Positions 1-11,808 of a stretch of DNA of 64,000 bases are shown piece after piece. The stretch is from Benincasa hispida (Eukaryota > Streptophyta > Magnoliopsida > Cucurbitales > Cucurbitaceae): positions 45,158,071 to 45,222,070 of the forward strand of contig NC_052349.1 in assembly GCF_009727055.1 (NCBI RefSeq), written 5' to 3'. Made by a program: the position numbers and the translations under genes. The notes beneath the pieces were generated by a model. That model was given only the letters and a program-made list of their open reading frames with translations, was not told the origin of the DNA and made no database searches. The number at the start of each line of letters is the position of its first letter. The stretch's first letter is position 1.

Positions 1-317
1 ATTGGTGGTATCTTTCTTCTTGGAGAAGTTTGAGATCGTTGATAATGGTGGAAAAGGAAAGCTAGAGGAATCTACAAAGGTGAGTTTTCATTTCTCCTCT
101 TCTTCCTCTTTTCTAGCATGCTTATATTTTATTTGAACATTTATTCTCAAACGCATGTTGTATTTTACTATTTTTGTTTCCATAAAATCGAATGTCTAAA
201 TGCAAGGTGTTCACACTCTTACGCGGGAATTCGATTTCTACAGACTTATTGTTGCACAAGCTCTCATTATTGCTGCAAAAGTGTGTCTTTTTTGTGCGGA
301 AACTAGTCAAGACTCCC
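1..317. other. No gene recognised; left edge of retroelement tract
   Basis: No open frame here carries a domain I can recognise on either strand. The stretch continues directly into the degenerate retrotransposon ORF that ends near 318 on the minus strand, so it is probably the 3' non-coding end of that element. The window starts inside it, so the element's end cannot be seen. Confidence 0.4.
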
Positions 318-2810
318 CTAGATTGGTTCCTGGAGGTCGTCAAGCAAGAACTTGCACAAGTTATGAAAGTCCACATTAGCTAATTCATCTTCGCGTGTAG
401 AAGGAATGTCGTGTTGAATTTCTTCTTCGACGTGTGGTGGATGCTTACCAACCTCACCAGATCCTTCACCTATTTGAAAAGTACTGGGAGGAAGGATGCT
501 TGGGTCATCAGTAGTAAGCGGTGGTAGATTTAAGCCTGCGATCATTGGCTTCTCACAAATTGGTGTCTTGCCCTTGTTTTCTTCTAGTGGTGGCGGTGGA
601 GTTTCTCCCTTAGTTCAAGCAGTAAGAGAGGGAAGGAGGATTCATTTGGAAGGATTGGAGGGTGTTCATTCAAATCAACATGCATTCTTTGAAACTCCCT
701 TATCAATTGTTTTTAAGGTAGAGGAATGATCTCAACCTTAGATTCAGTGCGGTGTGGTGAAGGAGTCTGTCACCCAGGCTATGATGGGGGAGATTTTTTT
801 CTTTTTCAATTTCTTTATTTTCTTATTCAGTCAAGTCGAGGTGGAGAATGGCGATCTTTCTTTATCTTAGCCCGAGGTGGTGCGATCAATTTCCCTTCTT
901 CAATAGACGAAAAAGGCGCACTAAGTAATTCTTCTACTTTAGTGTTTGGCGTGGTTTGTTCAAATAACTTTTTCACCAACCTCCTTCTCTTAGGCTGGGG
1001 AGGTTACCCTAGTGGTGTTGTTTGCAACTAAGAAGGCCACTTCTTAGTCTTTTCTTGTTTAACCGCCTCAGGTTGAAGTAGTGAATCCTTTAGTATTCGT
1101 CGGAGAGTGTTGGTGATGACTCCCCTAACGGGCACCTCTTCTTCATCTTCAAACATCCCTTGAACAGTGCACAACCTTGTTACAAGAAAGGGGAAGAATA
1201 GCTAACCCCTAGGTTTGAAAAATATAGCTCGCATTTGGGCTACGATGATGCGTCCGACATCCATAGAGATGCATCGCATGTGCAATATATCGCATTACTC
1301 GATCCCTTGATATAGAGCTGTCATGCATGGTTGGGAACAGCTTCTTCTTGACAAAATAAAGCCACACATTTGCCTTTAGAGTTAGGCTATGCGGTGACAG
1401 TGCCCTGATCCCCTTAGAGAAGGTGATCCACTTCGACCCTGGCTTGACCAACACTCTTAATGCATCTTTCATCTCCTCACAAGTTGGCTCTTTATTTATT
1501 CTGTTCCCTTCAGCTTCAGGGTCGTTTTGTAAGTTGAACAGTGCGTTTATCCTCTTGATGCCGAAACCAAGTTTCTCATCACCTACCTGAGCGATGTATT
1601 TGCAGGGATGAGGTTTCCTTCATAGAATGTACGTACCGCACTTGGTTTGAGCTTTTGAGGTCCTTCGCAGAAGTTCCACCATCTTATGATGCTGATAACA
1701 TTCACTATGAATGCGGGTAGTTGGGTGGCCTCAGGGAAAAACCCTATCTCCAACAGTAGCGATGATCGCTTTTTGGGCACTTTCTCTGCCTCAACCTCCA
1801 TTTTATCTTTTCTTTTTCCTTTTCTCTTTTCTTCAAAGCCAATAGAACCCCTACTCCCTTATCCTTTTTCTTCATTCTTTCTCGGTGAAACCTTTTTTCT
1901 TATCGCCTGACTTTGACTATTCTTGGGTTGCTCTTTTCGTTTTGCAACCTCTTTTTTCTTTACTTCCATTGTCATATTCCTCTTCTCTTTCTTGATTTCT
2001 TTAATATTTTGGTGATGCGTTGAGCTTTCTTTTTTTCTTTCCCCTTTCTCCACATCACTTTCTTCTCAAATTTTTTTGCGACTTTATTTACACTATCCAT
2101 TTCTTTATTCTCAACAGGCTTGGTCTTTGCCGCTTCATCGGCTTCTTCAATATTCTCATCGCGGACTTTTCTTTGAAACTCAGTCGCCGTGATGACTCTG
2201 TGCTCCCTTCCTCAAGTCTTGGAAGCTTTCTTTCGTTTTATTTTATTTCTCGGCCAATTGGGTCACCAGTCACTCCACGGAGGATGCGGGCAGAATCACT
2301 TCTTCTTCTTGTGCTCTTGGGTGTGACCCATCTCCTTTGTTTTGGTGCTTTTTCGTCACAAAGGCACCACCTCTTCTTCCTCTTTTATTTTCTTAAGGTC
2401 AGCCTTAGATGCCGCTACCTTCTCTTTTCTCTCTTCTTCTTCCAAATTCTTGTGTTCAAGCCTTGCGCCCACTTTTTTTCCTCATAATTTTTTTTCTTTG
2501 CGGTCTATTCCTTTTTTAACTCAGCAAACAACTTCATTACGGGCCCATCCTTAGCACTAATAGGGCTTGGCATGTGAGATGTCAATGTTCCAGGGTGACT
2601 TGCCACAGGGATAGGCCCTTGCGGCGAAACTTCCTTTCTTTGCCTAGTCTTCTCCTTGCTTGACTGGTTAACCATTCCCTCATCATCTAAGCTTTCTAGT
2701 GGTCGTATTATTTCCAAACTTTCCCCGAACACTTCTTGCTCAACCCTTCTCCTCACCTCACTAGCACCAACAAGGTCACTATCGCATGACTGCATTGGAC
2801 GCACTTCCAA
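318..2810 (-). pseudogene. Degenerate accessory ORF of a retroelement, 'putative plant transposon protein'-like
   Basis: Reading down the minus strand, broken frames appear in one order. The first is a polar N-terminal part (2505-2810). A Lys/Glu-rich stretch follows (1859-2053). Next is a segment with RWWNFCEGPQKL and VRTFYEG (1583-1801), then one with WLYFVKKKLFPT and SRDRVMRYI (1209-1472), and last a polar tail (318-545). The pairing of an 'R-W-x-F-C ... V-R-x-F-Y' block with a later 'W-L-Y-F-V ... L-P-T ... x-R-D-R' block is what I remember of the plant domain called putative plant transposon protein (Pfam PF20167). That domain is common in proteins annotated near gypsy elements; its function is unknown. 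Frameshifts and stops separate the blocks, so no product is expected. It lies downstream of the gypsy integrase on the same strand, which fits an accessory third ORF. A separate decayed gene is the alternative. Confidence 0.5.
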
Positions 2811-3640
2811 CTCAAAACTGTTAGGATAGAATTTCTCGTCGCGGTCCTGCGATGGTTTTTCTAACTTGGGTTTTCCCTTCTTACAGTGAGGATGATGTTG
2901 GGAGGGTCAATTCTTGAGGGAAAAATACAATGGGATTAAAAGGGCAGGGTCAAGAAGATTTAGGGCAAGGTCAAGAAGATTTGGCCTTAAGGCAGGGAAG
3001 TGGAAAATTGGGGAAACGAATGGGTTCTGAGCGAGGGTTAAGAAGGCAAACGATTGAAATTTCTACCCGTCGGAGTACATTTTTTAGAATAACCACTCCT
3101 ATTGCCAACGAAAGGCTGGGGAAGGGATGAAAAAGCTGTAGCTTTTGAAGACGAGGACGTGGCGGGGCCTTTTAAGTGCTCTTACGACTATCCAAAAGTA
3201 GGGTTTTGAAGAAGAAATGGAAGAATGACAATGAAAGAAGATTTGATAGGTCGGCAAAGCTTTCGTCAAAATTTTTTTGAAGAGGAAATTTAGTGTTTCA
3301 GTGAATCTGGAATGGGAAAATGAAAGAGAAAGGAGGGGAAGGGATTTTTTAGGCAGTAGTGGAAACGTGGGTTTAGGCATGATGTTAGCATAATGATAGC
3401 GCATTAAATGAATGGAAGACATGACATCATGTCAAGTAATGCACGTGATTGACGTCTTTTCAAATCCCACAAACGGTCAAAAACCTTTTAGGTACCCTCT
3501 CCTAGGATGAGCATGTTAGATGTAATGGGTTATCACCTCTCCACATCTTACAACTCATCACAACTCTCATTCATTTTTTCTATAAATTCAAAGTTCAATC
3601 AAACCATTCACAAATCATCGCACTACTTTCCAACAGCCAA
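2811..3640. other. Non-coding stretch between gypsy pol and accessory ORF
   Basis: No convincing coding frame. The minus-strand frame at 3099-3422 is Ser/Leu/Phe-rich and looks like leader sequence. On the plus strand a TATAAAT lies at 3581-3587, followed by a CA-rich leader-like stretch; this resembles a promoter, but no gene follows it. The plus-strand frame at 2930-3130 is built on a short direct repeat (GGTCAAGAAGATTT, seen twice) and is unlikely to be coding. Confidence 0.35.
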
Positions 3641-3739
3641 TTTCTACAAAATTCAAGCAGTTCAAATAAAAGAAAAATAAAGTAAAGACAAAAGAGTTAG
3701 GATGCGTCCCTGTTGAGATATCATCATTTTCGCTGCAGG

Positions 3740-5050
3740 GATTATCCATCCATTCTTCACTTAGGCTTTTCAGGTTCATTGGAGACTTTGTTACGGTCAA
3801 CTTTGTCTCCATAGTATGGTTTGATTCTTTGCTCGTTGGCCTTAAACACATTTGTTTTTTATTCGTTTATCAGCTCCACTTCTCAGTGCGAGAATATTTC
3901 TTTGATTATGAAGGGTTCTAACCATCGTGACTGCAATTTTCCTAGGAATAAATGCAACCTAAGTTAAATAAAAGAACTTTTTGTCCAAAAAAGAAGGCTT
4001 TCTTACAAATGTGTTAATCATGCCAATGCTTGGTCCTTTTTTTTGCATATCTTTGCATTTTTCATAAGCTTGGAGTCTTTATTCATCCAATTCATTTAAT
4101 TGCAATTTCCTTGCTTCTCCAAGTGCATGCAAGTTCAGGTTCAACTTTTTGGTGGCCCAATGGGCTTTATGTTCCAGCTTCAAATGCAGAAGATATGTTT
4201 TCTTAAGTACCAACGCATAGGCGAACATTGCTATAAGCATTTTATATGCAGTTCAGTAGGCCTGGAGCACTTCATCAAGCTTCTGCACCTAGTCCTTCCA
4301 ACTGGTATTGACGAATTTCTCCGAAATGAAGTTGATCTCGCGATTAAAAATTTCTGCTTGTCCAGTTGTCTATGGATAGTATGTCATTGCTTGCTATTCT
4401 GTGATGTGCACGATATTTAATCAGTAATTTTCTAATGATGAGATTTATGAAATGTGTACCTACACCGCTGATGATCACCTGAAGGGTGGCAAAATGTGTA
4501 AAGATATGATTTTGAAGAAATTTGGACAATGTCTTCGCATCATTTGTGGTACAGGAAATAGCCTCAACCCATTTGGATACATAATCGACAACCACCAAAA
4601 TGTAACTCTGGCCATTTGGGGGGCGGGAATGGTCTCATGAAGTCTATTCATTATACGTCAAATAACCCAACTTCCAAAATTGTAGTTAGGGGCATCTCGT
4701 TTCTTTTTGAAATATCACCTATTTACTGACAGTTATGCATCTCACCACAAAATCTCTGGCATCTCTGAATAAGGGTAGGCTAGTAATACCCACACTAAAG
4801 GACTTTAGCTATCGTTCGATCTCCTCCCAAAGTGACTACCAAAAGGTGATTCATGACATTGAGATAGTATACGTTGGAATGTAGTTTGAAGAACGCATTG
4901 CCTGAAGATGTGATTGAGTCCGCACCTATATAGATTGGACTTATCCAAGTAGTAGAACTTACATTCATGCATTAATTTCTTTTTCTATTGCCTGCTGTAC
5001 TCTTCAAGGAATTGCTTTCATACTAGAAAATTGACAATGTCTGCATACCA
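3740..5050 (-). pseudogene. Gypsy integrase remnant
   Basis: The core is seen at 4344-4598, where VVVDYVSKWVEAI is the block around the first catalytic Asp of gypsy integrases (VxVDYxSKWVEA) and a following segment resembles the second-Asp region, with the usual SD replaced (IISGVGTHF). The C-terminal part appears at about 3960-3740 as KLQSRWLEPFIIKEI and later IKPYYGDKVD, the usual end of this polyprotein. The frame is broken repeatedly. With the active-site region altered and stops throughout, it cannot make a working enzyme. Confidence 0.7.
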
Positions 5051-5125
5051 TGGCTTAAAATCATCAATCTTTAGCACAACTTCATCAGGAAAGCATGCAT
5101 TGACTTTAGGCTACATGCGATCAAC

Positions 5126-6300
5126 TTATGAGTTCTCAAGGTAAGATAGATGGCCAGCCACTTTATTCTCGATTCCCTTTCCGTCAACATTTTCTGTATC
5201 GAATTCTTGCAACAATAAAATCCATCTAATTAACCAGGGTTTTGCCTCTTTATTGGTCATCAAGTATCTAATAATGGAATGATTAGTATGCATGATGACT
5301 TTTGACCTCAATAGGTAGGCTCTGAATTTTTCTACTGCAAACACCATGACCAACAGTTCTTTTTCAGTGGTTGTATAATTGACTTGTGCTTTATTGAGCA
5401 TTTTGCTATACAATGGGATGCCGAATTTTTTCTTGAGTTGAACCAAAGCAGCACCCATGTATAATCACTGGAATGACACATCAACTCGAAGAGTGGTGAC
5501 CAATCTAGTGTGATCAATACAAGTGTCGTGACGAATGCTTGCTTCAAGTTTTCAAACGCCTGTAAACAATTTTCATAAAAAATAAAAGATCTGTTTACCT
5601 CAAGCAACATACTTAGCGGTTGCATGATCTTTGATAAATCCTTAATAAATCTACAATAAAAACCAGTAGGGCCAAGCAAACTTCTCAAGGTTTTTTCATT
5701 TGTTAGGGGAAGTAATCTTTCAACAGCTTCGATCTTAACTTTATCCACCTAAGCCAGATTTAGATACTGTGTGCCCTAGCACAATCTCTTCACTTACCAT
5801 AAAATTTCCAATTCAACACTAGATTGGTATCTTCACATCTTTGCAAGACTTACTCAAGGTTAGCCAAGAATGATTCATAGGGATTTTTGAATACAGAGAA
5901 ATTGTCCATAAATATCTCCACTGATTCCTCCAGACAATAAAAAAAGATTGCCATCATGTATCATTGGAAAGTGCCTGGTGCATTACATAACCCAAAAGGC
6001 ATGCATCGAAAGGCAAATGTCCCGTAGGGACATGTAAATGTAGTCTTTTCCTGATCTTCGGGTGTGATCATTATCTAGTCCTATCCAAAATATGCATCCA
6101 AGAATCAAAAGAAATCATTTCCGGCTAGTCGATCAAGCATCTGGTCAATGAATGGTAGTAGGAAATGATCCTTTTTGGTTGTTGCGTTTACCTTCCTGTA
6201 ATCCATTCAAATTCTCCACCCGGTGATAACTCAGGTGGGTATCATCTCATTATTCTAATTTGAGATTACTGTGATACCTGTTTTCTTTGGAATGCACTAG
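5126..6300 (-). pseudogene. Gypsy reverse transcriptase / RNase H remnant
   Basis: The frame at 5332-5748 carries the connection between RT and RNase H (LRSLLGPTGFYCRFIKDLSKI, typical LRSFLGHxGFYRRFIKDFSKI). A second frame at 5126-5458 carries RNase H ([19 protein letters not shown], then [12 protein letters not shown]). The upstream RT palm (about 6300-5750) is recognisable only as scattered blocks in shifting frames; the usual metal-binding Asp-Asp block reads as a degraded sequence. The product would copy element RNA into DNA and degrade the RNA strand, but the breaks rule out activity. Confidence 0.8.
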
Positions 6301-6879
6301 ATGGAGCTCACCCATTTACTATCAGAAACAAGGTAGATTATGCCACATCCAGCCACGTGATTATTTCCTTCTTTATCACCTTCTTCATCAAAGGGTTAAG
6401 CCTGCGTTGAGGTTCAATCGAGCCTTATTTTCCTATTTCAAGTCAGATTTTTTGCATGAAATACGAGGGACTGATCCTCCTTATGTCCGTGATTGTCTAT
6501 GCAATGGCTTAGACATACTTCTTCAAAACTTTTAAGAATGCTACTTCATTTTTAGAGTCAAAGTGATCGAGATAATAACATGTAATGTTCCTCCTTCACC
6601 AAGGAAGGCATATTTTAAATGCATGAGGAGAAGCTTCATTTTCAATGCAGGAGGTTGTTCCAACAAAGGTTTGACTTTGCTTTCTTGATCACCCATGCTC
6701 AGAGGTTCAAAGTTCCTCTGAGTTACGTTCGCTGCATAACAAGAGTATGGGAGTGTTGACCCATTTTTCTTTCTTCATCTTCATTATCACTGCCAAAGTA
6801 TGACATACATCCAATTCATCTGGGAACTCTAACGCCTTGAGAACTTTGAATTTTATCTCCTGTATGTTCACCCTCATTG

Positions 6880-7791
6880 TAATTTCTCCTTTATGTACAT
6901 CAATTTATGTGCATTTAGTGGGTAGGAATGTCTGGCCCAAAATGATGGGCACATCTCGATCCACTTCATAATCCAGAATTTGAAGTCTGTAGGCAAGATA
7001 AATTATCCACTTTTATCAACACATCTTCCAATATTCCCTCTGGTCGCACTAGAGAACGATATACCATTTGTAGCATTCTATAGTTGGCTATACTTAACCG
7101 ATGCCTAACTTTTTGAGGCCCCTATGTTGCATAGGGTTTGCCCTATTTCAACGCCTCCAATTGAGAAAATGATGGTAAAGCTCCTAGGGTCTTTCATTTT
7201 TTATGGAATCTTTTCTTGAATTATGATGCTACATTCCTGGGTTAATGCTATGGTCTCGAATGCTTCAATCCTTCTATTTTTAGTGAGTATATCTTTTATG
7301 AATTTCACATATGAGGGCACCTACTCCAATGCCTCAACTAATGGGATATGGATGTGCAACTGTTTTCACACCTTTAGGAAGCACTGAAATTCGGTTTCAT
7401 CATTCCTTTTTCTCAACCTCTATTAATACGACGGTGGTTACATCTCGATTGATACCTTAGATGTTGAAACATTTGTGGATAATTCTTTGTGTTCATCTTC
7501 TTGGTTTTCTTGTGTCTGGTTGGTTGCTTTCAAGTTTTGTAATTACTAAGTAGTGGGTTGTGGGTTAGAAACTTCATCCATTTTCTCTGTGGTTGGTCAA
7601 ATCAATAGAATATTTCCTCTAAAGTTTTCATTCAACAGCTTTTTACTCCACAATGCCACTACATGATATTGCTCTTTTCCTGAATTTCCCACATGACGCG
7701 GTGCTTCTGTGTTACAAGGCAAGGCTTCTTGTAGTATGTTCTTCAATTCTTCTGCAAGCTGACTCACTTGTGCTAAAAATTCAATTTTCAT
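6880..7791 (-). pseudogene. Gypsy gag C-terminus and protease remnant
   Basis: The frame at 7597-7791 (QLAEELKNILQEALP, then EQYHVVALWSKKLL) corresponds to the end of gag in Athila-like elements, where the block usually reads close to KAITLRSGK. Further down the minus strand, about 7060-6890, protease-like sequence appears as EDVLIKVDN and, after a frame change, VPIILGQTF. The N-terminal bulk of gag is missing: upstream of 7797 the sequence changes abruptly to a copia leader. This is a remnant with no expected product. Confidence 0.6.
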
Positions 7792-7797
7792 TTTAAT

Positions 7798-9046
7798 CCA
7801 ATCAGTTTAGCAAAAACAACTAATAATGAACCCAACATTGTTTATTGCAATGATACATTTAGTTATTTAGAATAAATGACACCTCAGGGTGTACAATTAT
7901 TCCTATCACTGAGAGACCCTCTCAATCAAATATTATCCCAGAATAACTCCTTATTCACATAATATTTAATTACTATTCATTTGGTCGATAAAACATTAAC
8001 TGCCTTAATGCTTTATCGTAAGTGTAACACTTCATTTTCAACCCCAATTAGTCCGCCTCAAGAAAGAACATGATTGGAACAATTGACTATAGCGATCTTA
8101 TCTATTTCTGGGGTTTGTAATGCCCTTCCTCCATGCCAATACCTTACTAAGGGAGGGTGTGCCCAAGGCACCACGAGGTCAAACATGAAAGAAACATTAC
8201 AGACTAATGAAGGAGACCACATGATATATTGTCCTACATTCTTCTTCCACTTACTATAAATACTTTCTCCATTCACCTTGATATTGACCCATGCAAATAC
8301 CTTCCTAAGGAAGAGTGCGCCCAAGGCACTACGAGGCCGAACATAAATCTCACCCTGTGAACTTTTAGGAAGAGCGTGGGTGGAAAAATGACATATCATA
8401 TACATCTTTTTCCTCCCATAAATGTTCTACCTTTTGGGTTTATTAACTTAGTAAAATCTAGCTAATCAATTTTCAGCTAAGTTCTTTGTTAATTTGCTCA
8501 ATATAACGCTTATATTGAATATTTAACAATATATGATCTTATTCATTTAACTCTTTAACAAAATTGATCACTTATTGAATGCTTATAAAATATTTGTCCA
8601 ATTCACTTTCTAGGTCAGTTCCCAGGTAGAGTTGTTCCGTTTCCATTAGCTTAAAAACCTCAGCCTAGCAGAACCTTTCTTAGATAAAGGTCCCTTGTGG
8701 GCAATTATTTTATAACTTTAATCTTTTAACGGGGTCCATTTTAATCCTATTAAAACGAATTAAAAGATTAACCTATTTCTAATCTCATTAGAAACTCGTT
8801 TAACATAAGTCTAGGTGCATTAATTTTAAATCATTTAAAATTAATTTGGACCTATGTTTGAATGCAACTCCTGATTATAGATTTTAGTTTTAATTTCATA
8901 TCCTTATAAACGTTATATAAAAAAAAATGGAATATAAAATCTATAAATTTTCATTTGGTGACATTGATCAAATATAAAGTTTATATTAATCTAAGTAATG
9001 TCACGCTCAATGCAAATTCCTTTTTCATTGTAAAATATAACTCTTA
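7798..9046 (-). other. Copia copy 1: distal leader (5' UTR side of gag)
   Basis: This segment is similar, piece by piece, to 19740-20387 plus 22333-22950, where it forms the untranslated leader of a copia element (copy 2). Shared landmarks are the stretch from 'atccaat' at 7797, the two blocks with 'ttgatattgacc' and 'catgc/catgt', and 'ctttttcctccca' near 8406. Homology stops at 7797, about 60 bases before the copia gag start would be expected, and gypsy gag begins instead. Short minus- and plus-strand frames here (for example 8058-8405) are shadows. Confidence 0.65.
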
Positions 9047-9216
9047 CACTACTACAAAATCTACATTACTTGACACTTGTAGTTTTTAATTATTTGACAT
9101 TTCTTTGGAAAAATATCAAGTAATGACCTGTTGATGTTAGAAAAGAAAATGTCAAGTAAAAAGGTTAAAAAGGTGGAGATTGACAGAATGTTTTAGATAT
9201 TTTCACGCGAACCATA

Positions 9217-9241
9217 ACTTGACACGTTTTTCGTGTCAAGT
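9217..9241. repeat. Subterminal hairpin of the CACTA-like element
   Basis: ACTTGACACG at 9217-9226 and its exact complement CGTGTCAAGT at 9232-9241 flank a five-T loop. Related half-sites (TTGACA, TGTCAAG) recur at 9060-9300 and 13880-14125, that is, at both ends of the element. Confidence 0.8.
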
Positions 9242-9954
9242 ATAAAAAAATCTTACTTAACACGAATAAATGTCAAGAATAATGGATCTATTATTTTAAA
9301 GAAGTAAAAGGGTTAAATGCCCTAAAGCAACCCTACAAATTATCTCAAATGCCTCTCTCCAAAATCCACTTATCGATCTCTCTCTCACGCTCGATCTCTC
9401 CCTCCCTCGTCCAATCTCTTTTTCCCCTCACGTGATGCAACTCCATCAGTCGTCTCTCTCTCATCGTTGTCATCCAATCGGACTTCCCTTCTTAGCTTGA
9501 TCCAAGAGATCTCGTCGCCATCGGCCATTCACGTGCAGCGATACTGTAGTCCCTCTCCCTCTCGGGTTTTACACCAGATCTGCAATCGTTTCCTACTAGT
9601 TTTAATGCCAGTCAAGTCAGTTCAGTCAGATCCGCTCATCATCGTCGAGATGTCGTCGAGGTCTAGCTTTGTAACAAATCTATTCAAGCGCGGGTTTCAC
9701 TCTATCTCCCCAGATTTGTACTCGATCTCGCTGGAATCTTATATTTTTGGGTAAGGTTTTGGTAGGTTTGATGTGTTTTGATTACTTTAGTGGGTTTCTT
9801 GGAAATTTTTGAATACCCATAATTTTTTTACCCAAATTGATTGATGCTCTTTGTGATTCGGCTTTAGATTCAAGATTTGGAGAACATTAATGTGTTGTCC
9901 AACAGGTTGATATCGATTTCAGTAATATTTTTGGTAAGTATATCAGGTATATCT

Positions 9955-11808
9955 TGTTGGGTTTTATGTCTTTAAAACTCGTAGTTTGTAAAATAATAAA
10001 CATCTTCTATACTCAATTAGTGATTTCATAAATTGTATGAAAGTCTAAATTCAATAAACTAAGACCCATGACTATTGTATGAGTACTTGAACTTTTTGTG
10101 GAGACATAAGAGTGGATCGGGTTCGAGTAAATAGTCAAAATGATCTATGGTACATGAATGAGGTTGGCTATCTTATTCTAGTAACACCATTGGATGCGGC
10201 CTACTCTATAGTTATTACAAAGAGTTGTAAAGTGCTACATACGATGTGATCCTAATTCGTACATGTTATGACATGAAGAGTGGGGGCATCCTATGCAATG
10301 AGTTTGCACAAGATCAGGATCAAGAAATAAGTCACTCTTACTTTATAACGTTGTTTACTGTTTAAGACGGACTATTTCACCTAGATGACCTAGGTAACTC
10401 GATCTTAATCCTGAGCTAACTATGAACTCCTGTTTATTCGGGATTGCCCTTATATTTGCATAGTTGTGGATTGGCTCAACAACGTCGGCTCTATAGAATT
10501 CCCATTTCAAGGGTAAGACCGGATAGATAGCTGGGGACATAGAGTGCAAGACGAAGTTCACACTTACCTAATTTAGGGATAGGAAAAAGGTTGTTCTCTC
10601 AAATACTAAATCCAGGTCTTGAACAAGGGGTCTCACCCTTTCACTGGGCTGCGAGAGTTTTGTTTAGTGATTGGATCACAAATCAGTTGTTCATTAGAGG
10701 ATCAGTAGGGACTTGAGGAATAAGACGTAATCTCAGGGGTAAAACAGATACTTGACCCAGCCGTTATTATGAACAACCTGTGAAGTGTCGACTTGCTGAT
10801 TATTGCTAAATCATGTAGACATAATATATCTACAGTGAGGGGAGTGCAACTATGGGCTTTAGTGGAGTGGCCCATTAGTTAATGAATGAAGATTAATTTG
10901 GTCTAATGAGTTTAGCCAATTAATCTCGGATCCCATGATCTGTAGGTTCGCAAGGTCTCCTACTAGCTCGTAACGACTAGCTCTAGATTAGCGTGATAAG
11001 TTAATTTGAAACATTCAAATTAGAATTAAAGGAACTAGTAATTATATGAGATATAATTATGTGTTTAATTTAATAATTAAATGGAATGGGAGAATTTATA
11101 TATATTTAAATATGATTTAAATATATAAAGATGGATATGTGTTAAAATTAATTTAATATTTGATATTAAATTAATTAAGTTTATTTAATAATTAATTTAT
11201 AAAATTAATTAATTTGTTTCATGTTTTAAAATTAAAATAGATTTTATAAAATCAAATTTTGATTTTTAGATAAAATTGAAAAAGTAAAAACCAAAAACAC
11301 ACTAATTGGAAAAAGAGATTTTTCCATTATCCATCACCTAAGTAGCTCACTCAAATGGCATTATCTTGGCCTTGTCTTCTCCAAATATGAGCTGCAACTT
11401 ATGCAACTCTTTTCTTTGCATGTTGATCTGCAATATAATGAAAAGATTAGAGTGAAAATCGGGCATGCAATCTATAGAGATTTTGAGAGAAAAATTGGTT
11501 TGAAGAAAGAGTTCTTCAGCTAGTTTTGTGTAGTGAGTATTTCTCCTTCTACCCTTGATTCAAACTTGTTTTGAGTCCCACAACTCAGTCTAGAGCACTA
11601 AGAGAATAGTGGAGAAGATCTTGAGGTGGTCTACAACAAGATTTGGAGAAGATAGCAACTGGTGAAAGAGCTTTGAAGAAGTTTTACAAGAGGTATGTCT
11701 TGAAACTCACTTTTTTTTGCAAACGCATGCTTTATGTTTTGCCAAAATTAGTGAATTTGAGTGCTTAGATGATCCTTGTGCTTCCGCTAGTATTGATACA
11801 ATCCTACA
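9955..11808 (+). mobile_element. Solo LTR, subfamily A copy 1
   Basis: A 1.85-kb unit begins TGTTGGGTTTTATGTC and ends AATCCTACA, the TG...CA form of an LTR. It is flanked by tatct (9950-9954) and tatat (11809-11813), a 5-bp target duplication with one mismatch. The same unit lies inverted at 34579-36447 and, more diverged, at 59235-61188. No internal coding region is attached, so this is a solo LTR left by recombination between the two LTRs of one element. The only frame in it (10355-10561 minus) is not a gene. Confidence 0.85.

Larger units (their letters stand above)
3641..7797 (-). mobile_element. Ty3/gypsy (Athila-like) gag-pol remnant
   Basis: Domains run in gypsy order down the minus strand: gag C-terminus (about 7790-7597), protease (about 7150-6900), reverse transcriptase (about 6300-5330), RNase H (5458-5126), integrase (about 5050-3740). 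RT-RNase H-integrase order separates Ty3/gypsy from Ty1/copia. The protease context (EDVLIKVDN, then a shifted frame giving VPIILGQTF) and the integrase tail (KLQSRWLEPFIIKEI) match the non-chromodomain Athila-type lineage as I remember it. Many stops and frameshifts make it dead. No flanking LTRs were found. Its upstream edge abuts the leader of an unrelated copia element at about 7797, so it is a truncated or recombined copy. Confidence 0.8.

Noticed and set aside
2020..2487. 155-residue plus-strand frame rich in Phe/Leu/Ser, like a membrane protein
   Set aside because: It is the antisense of the Lys/Glu-rich part of the retroelement accessory ORF; the hydrophobic look is the complement of AAR/GAR codons.
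3099..3422. 107-residue minus-strand frame upstream of the accessory ORF
   Set aside because: Composition is Ser/Phe/Leu/Pro with no domain or conserved pattern; it reads like transcribed leader sequence.
9467..9754. 95-residue plus-strand frame in the CACTA-like element
   Set aside because: Ser-rich, no domain, starts in UTR-like CT-rich sequence and stops without a splice partner; not enough to call a gene.
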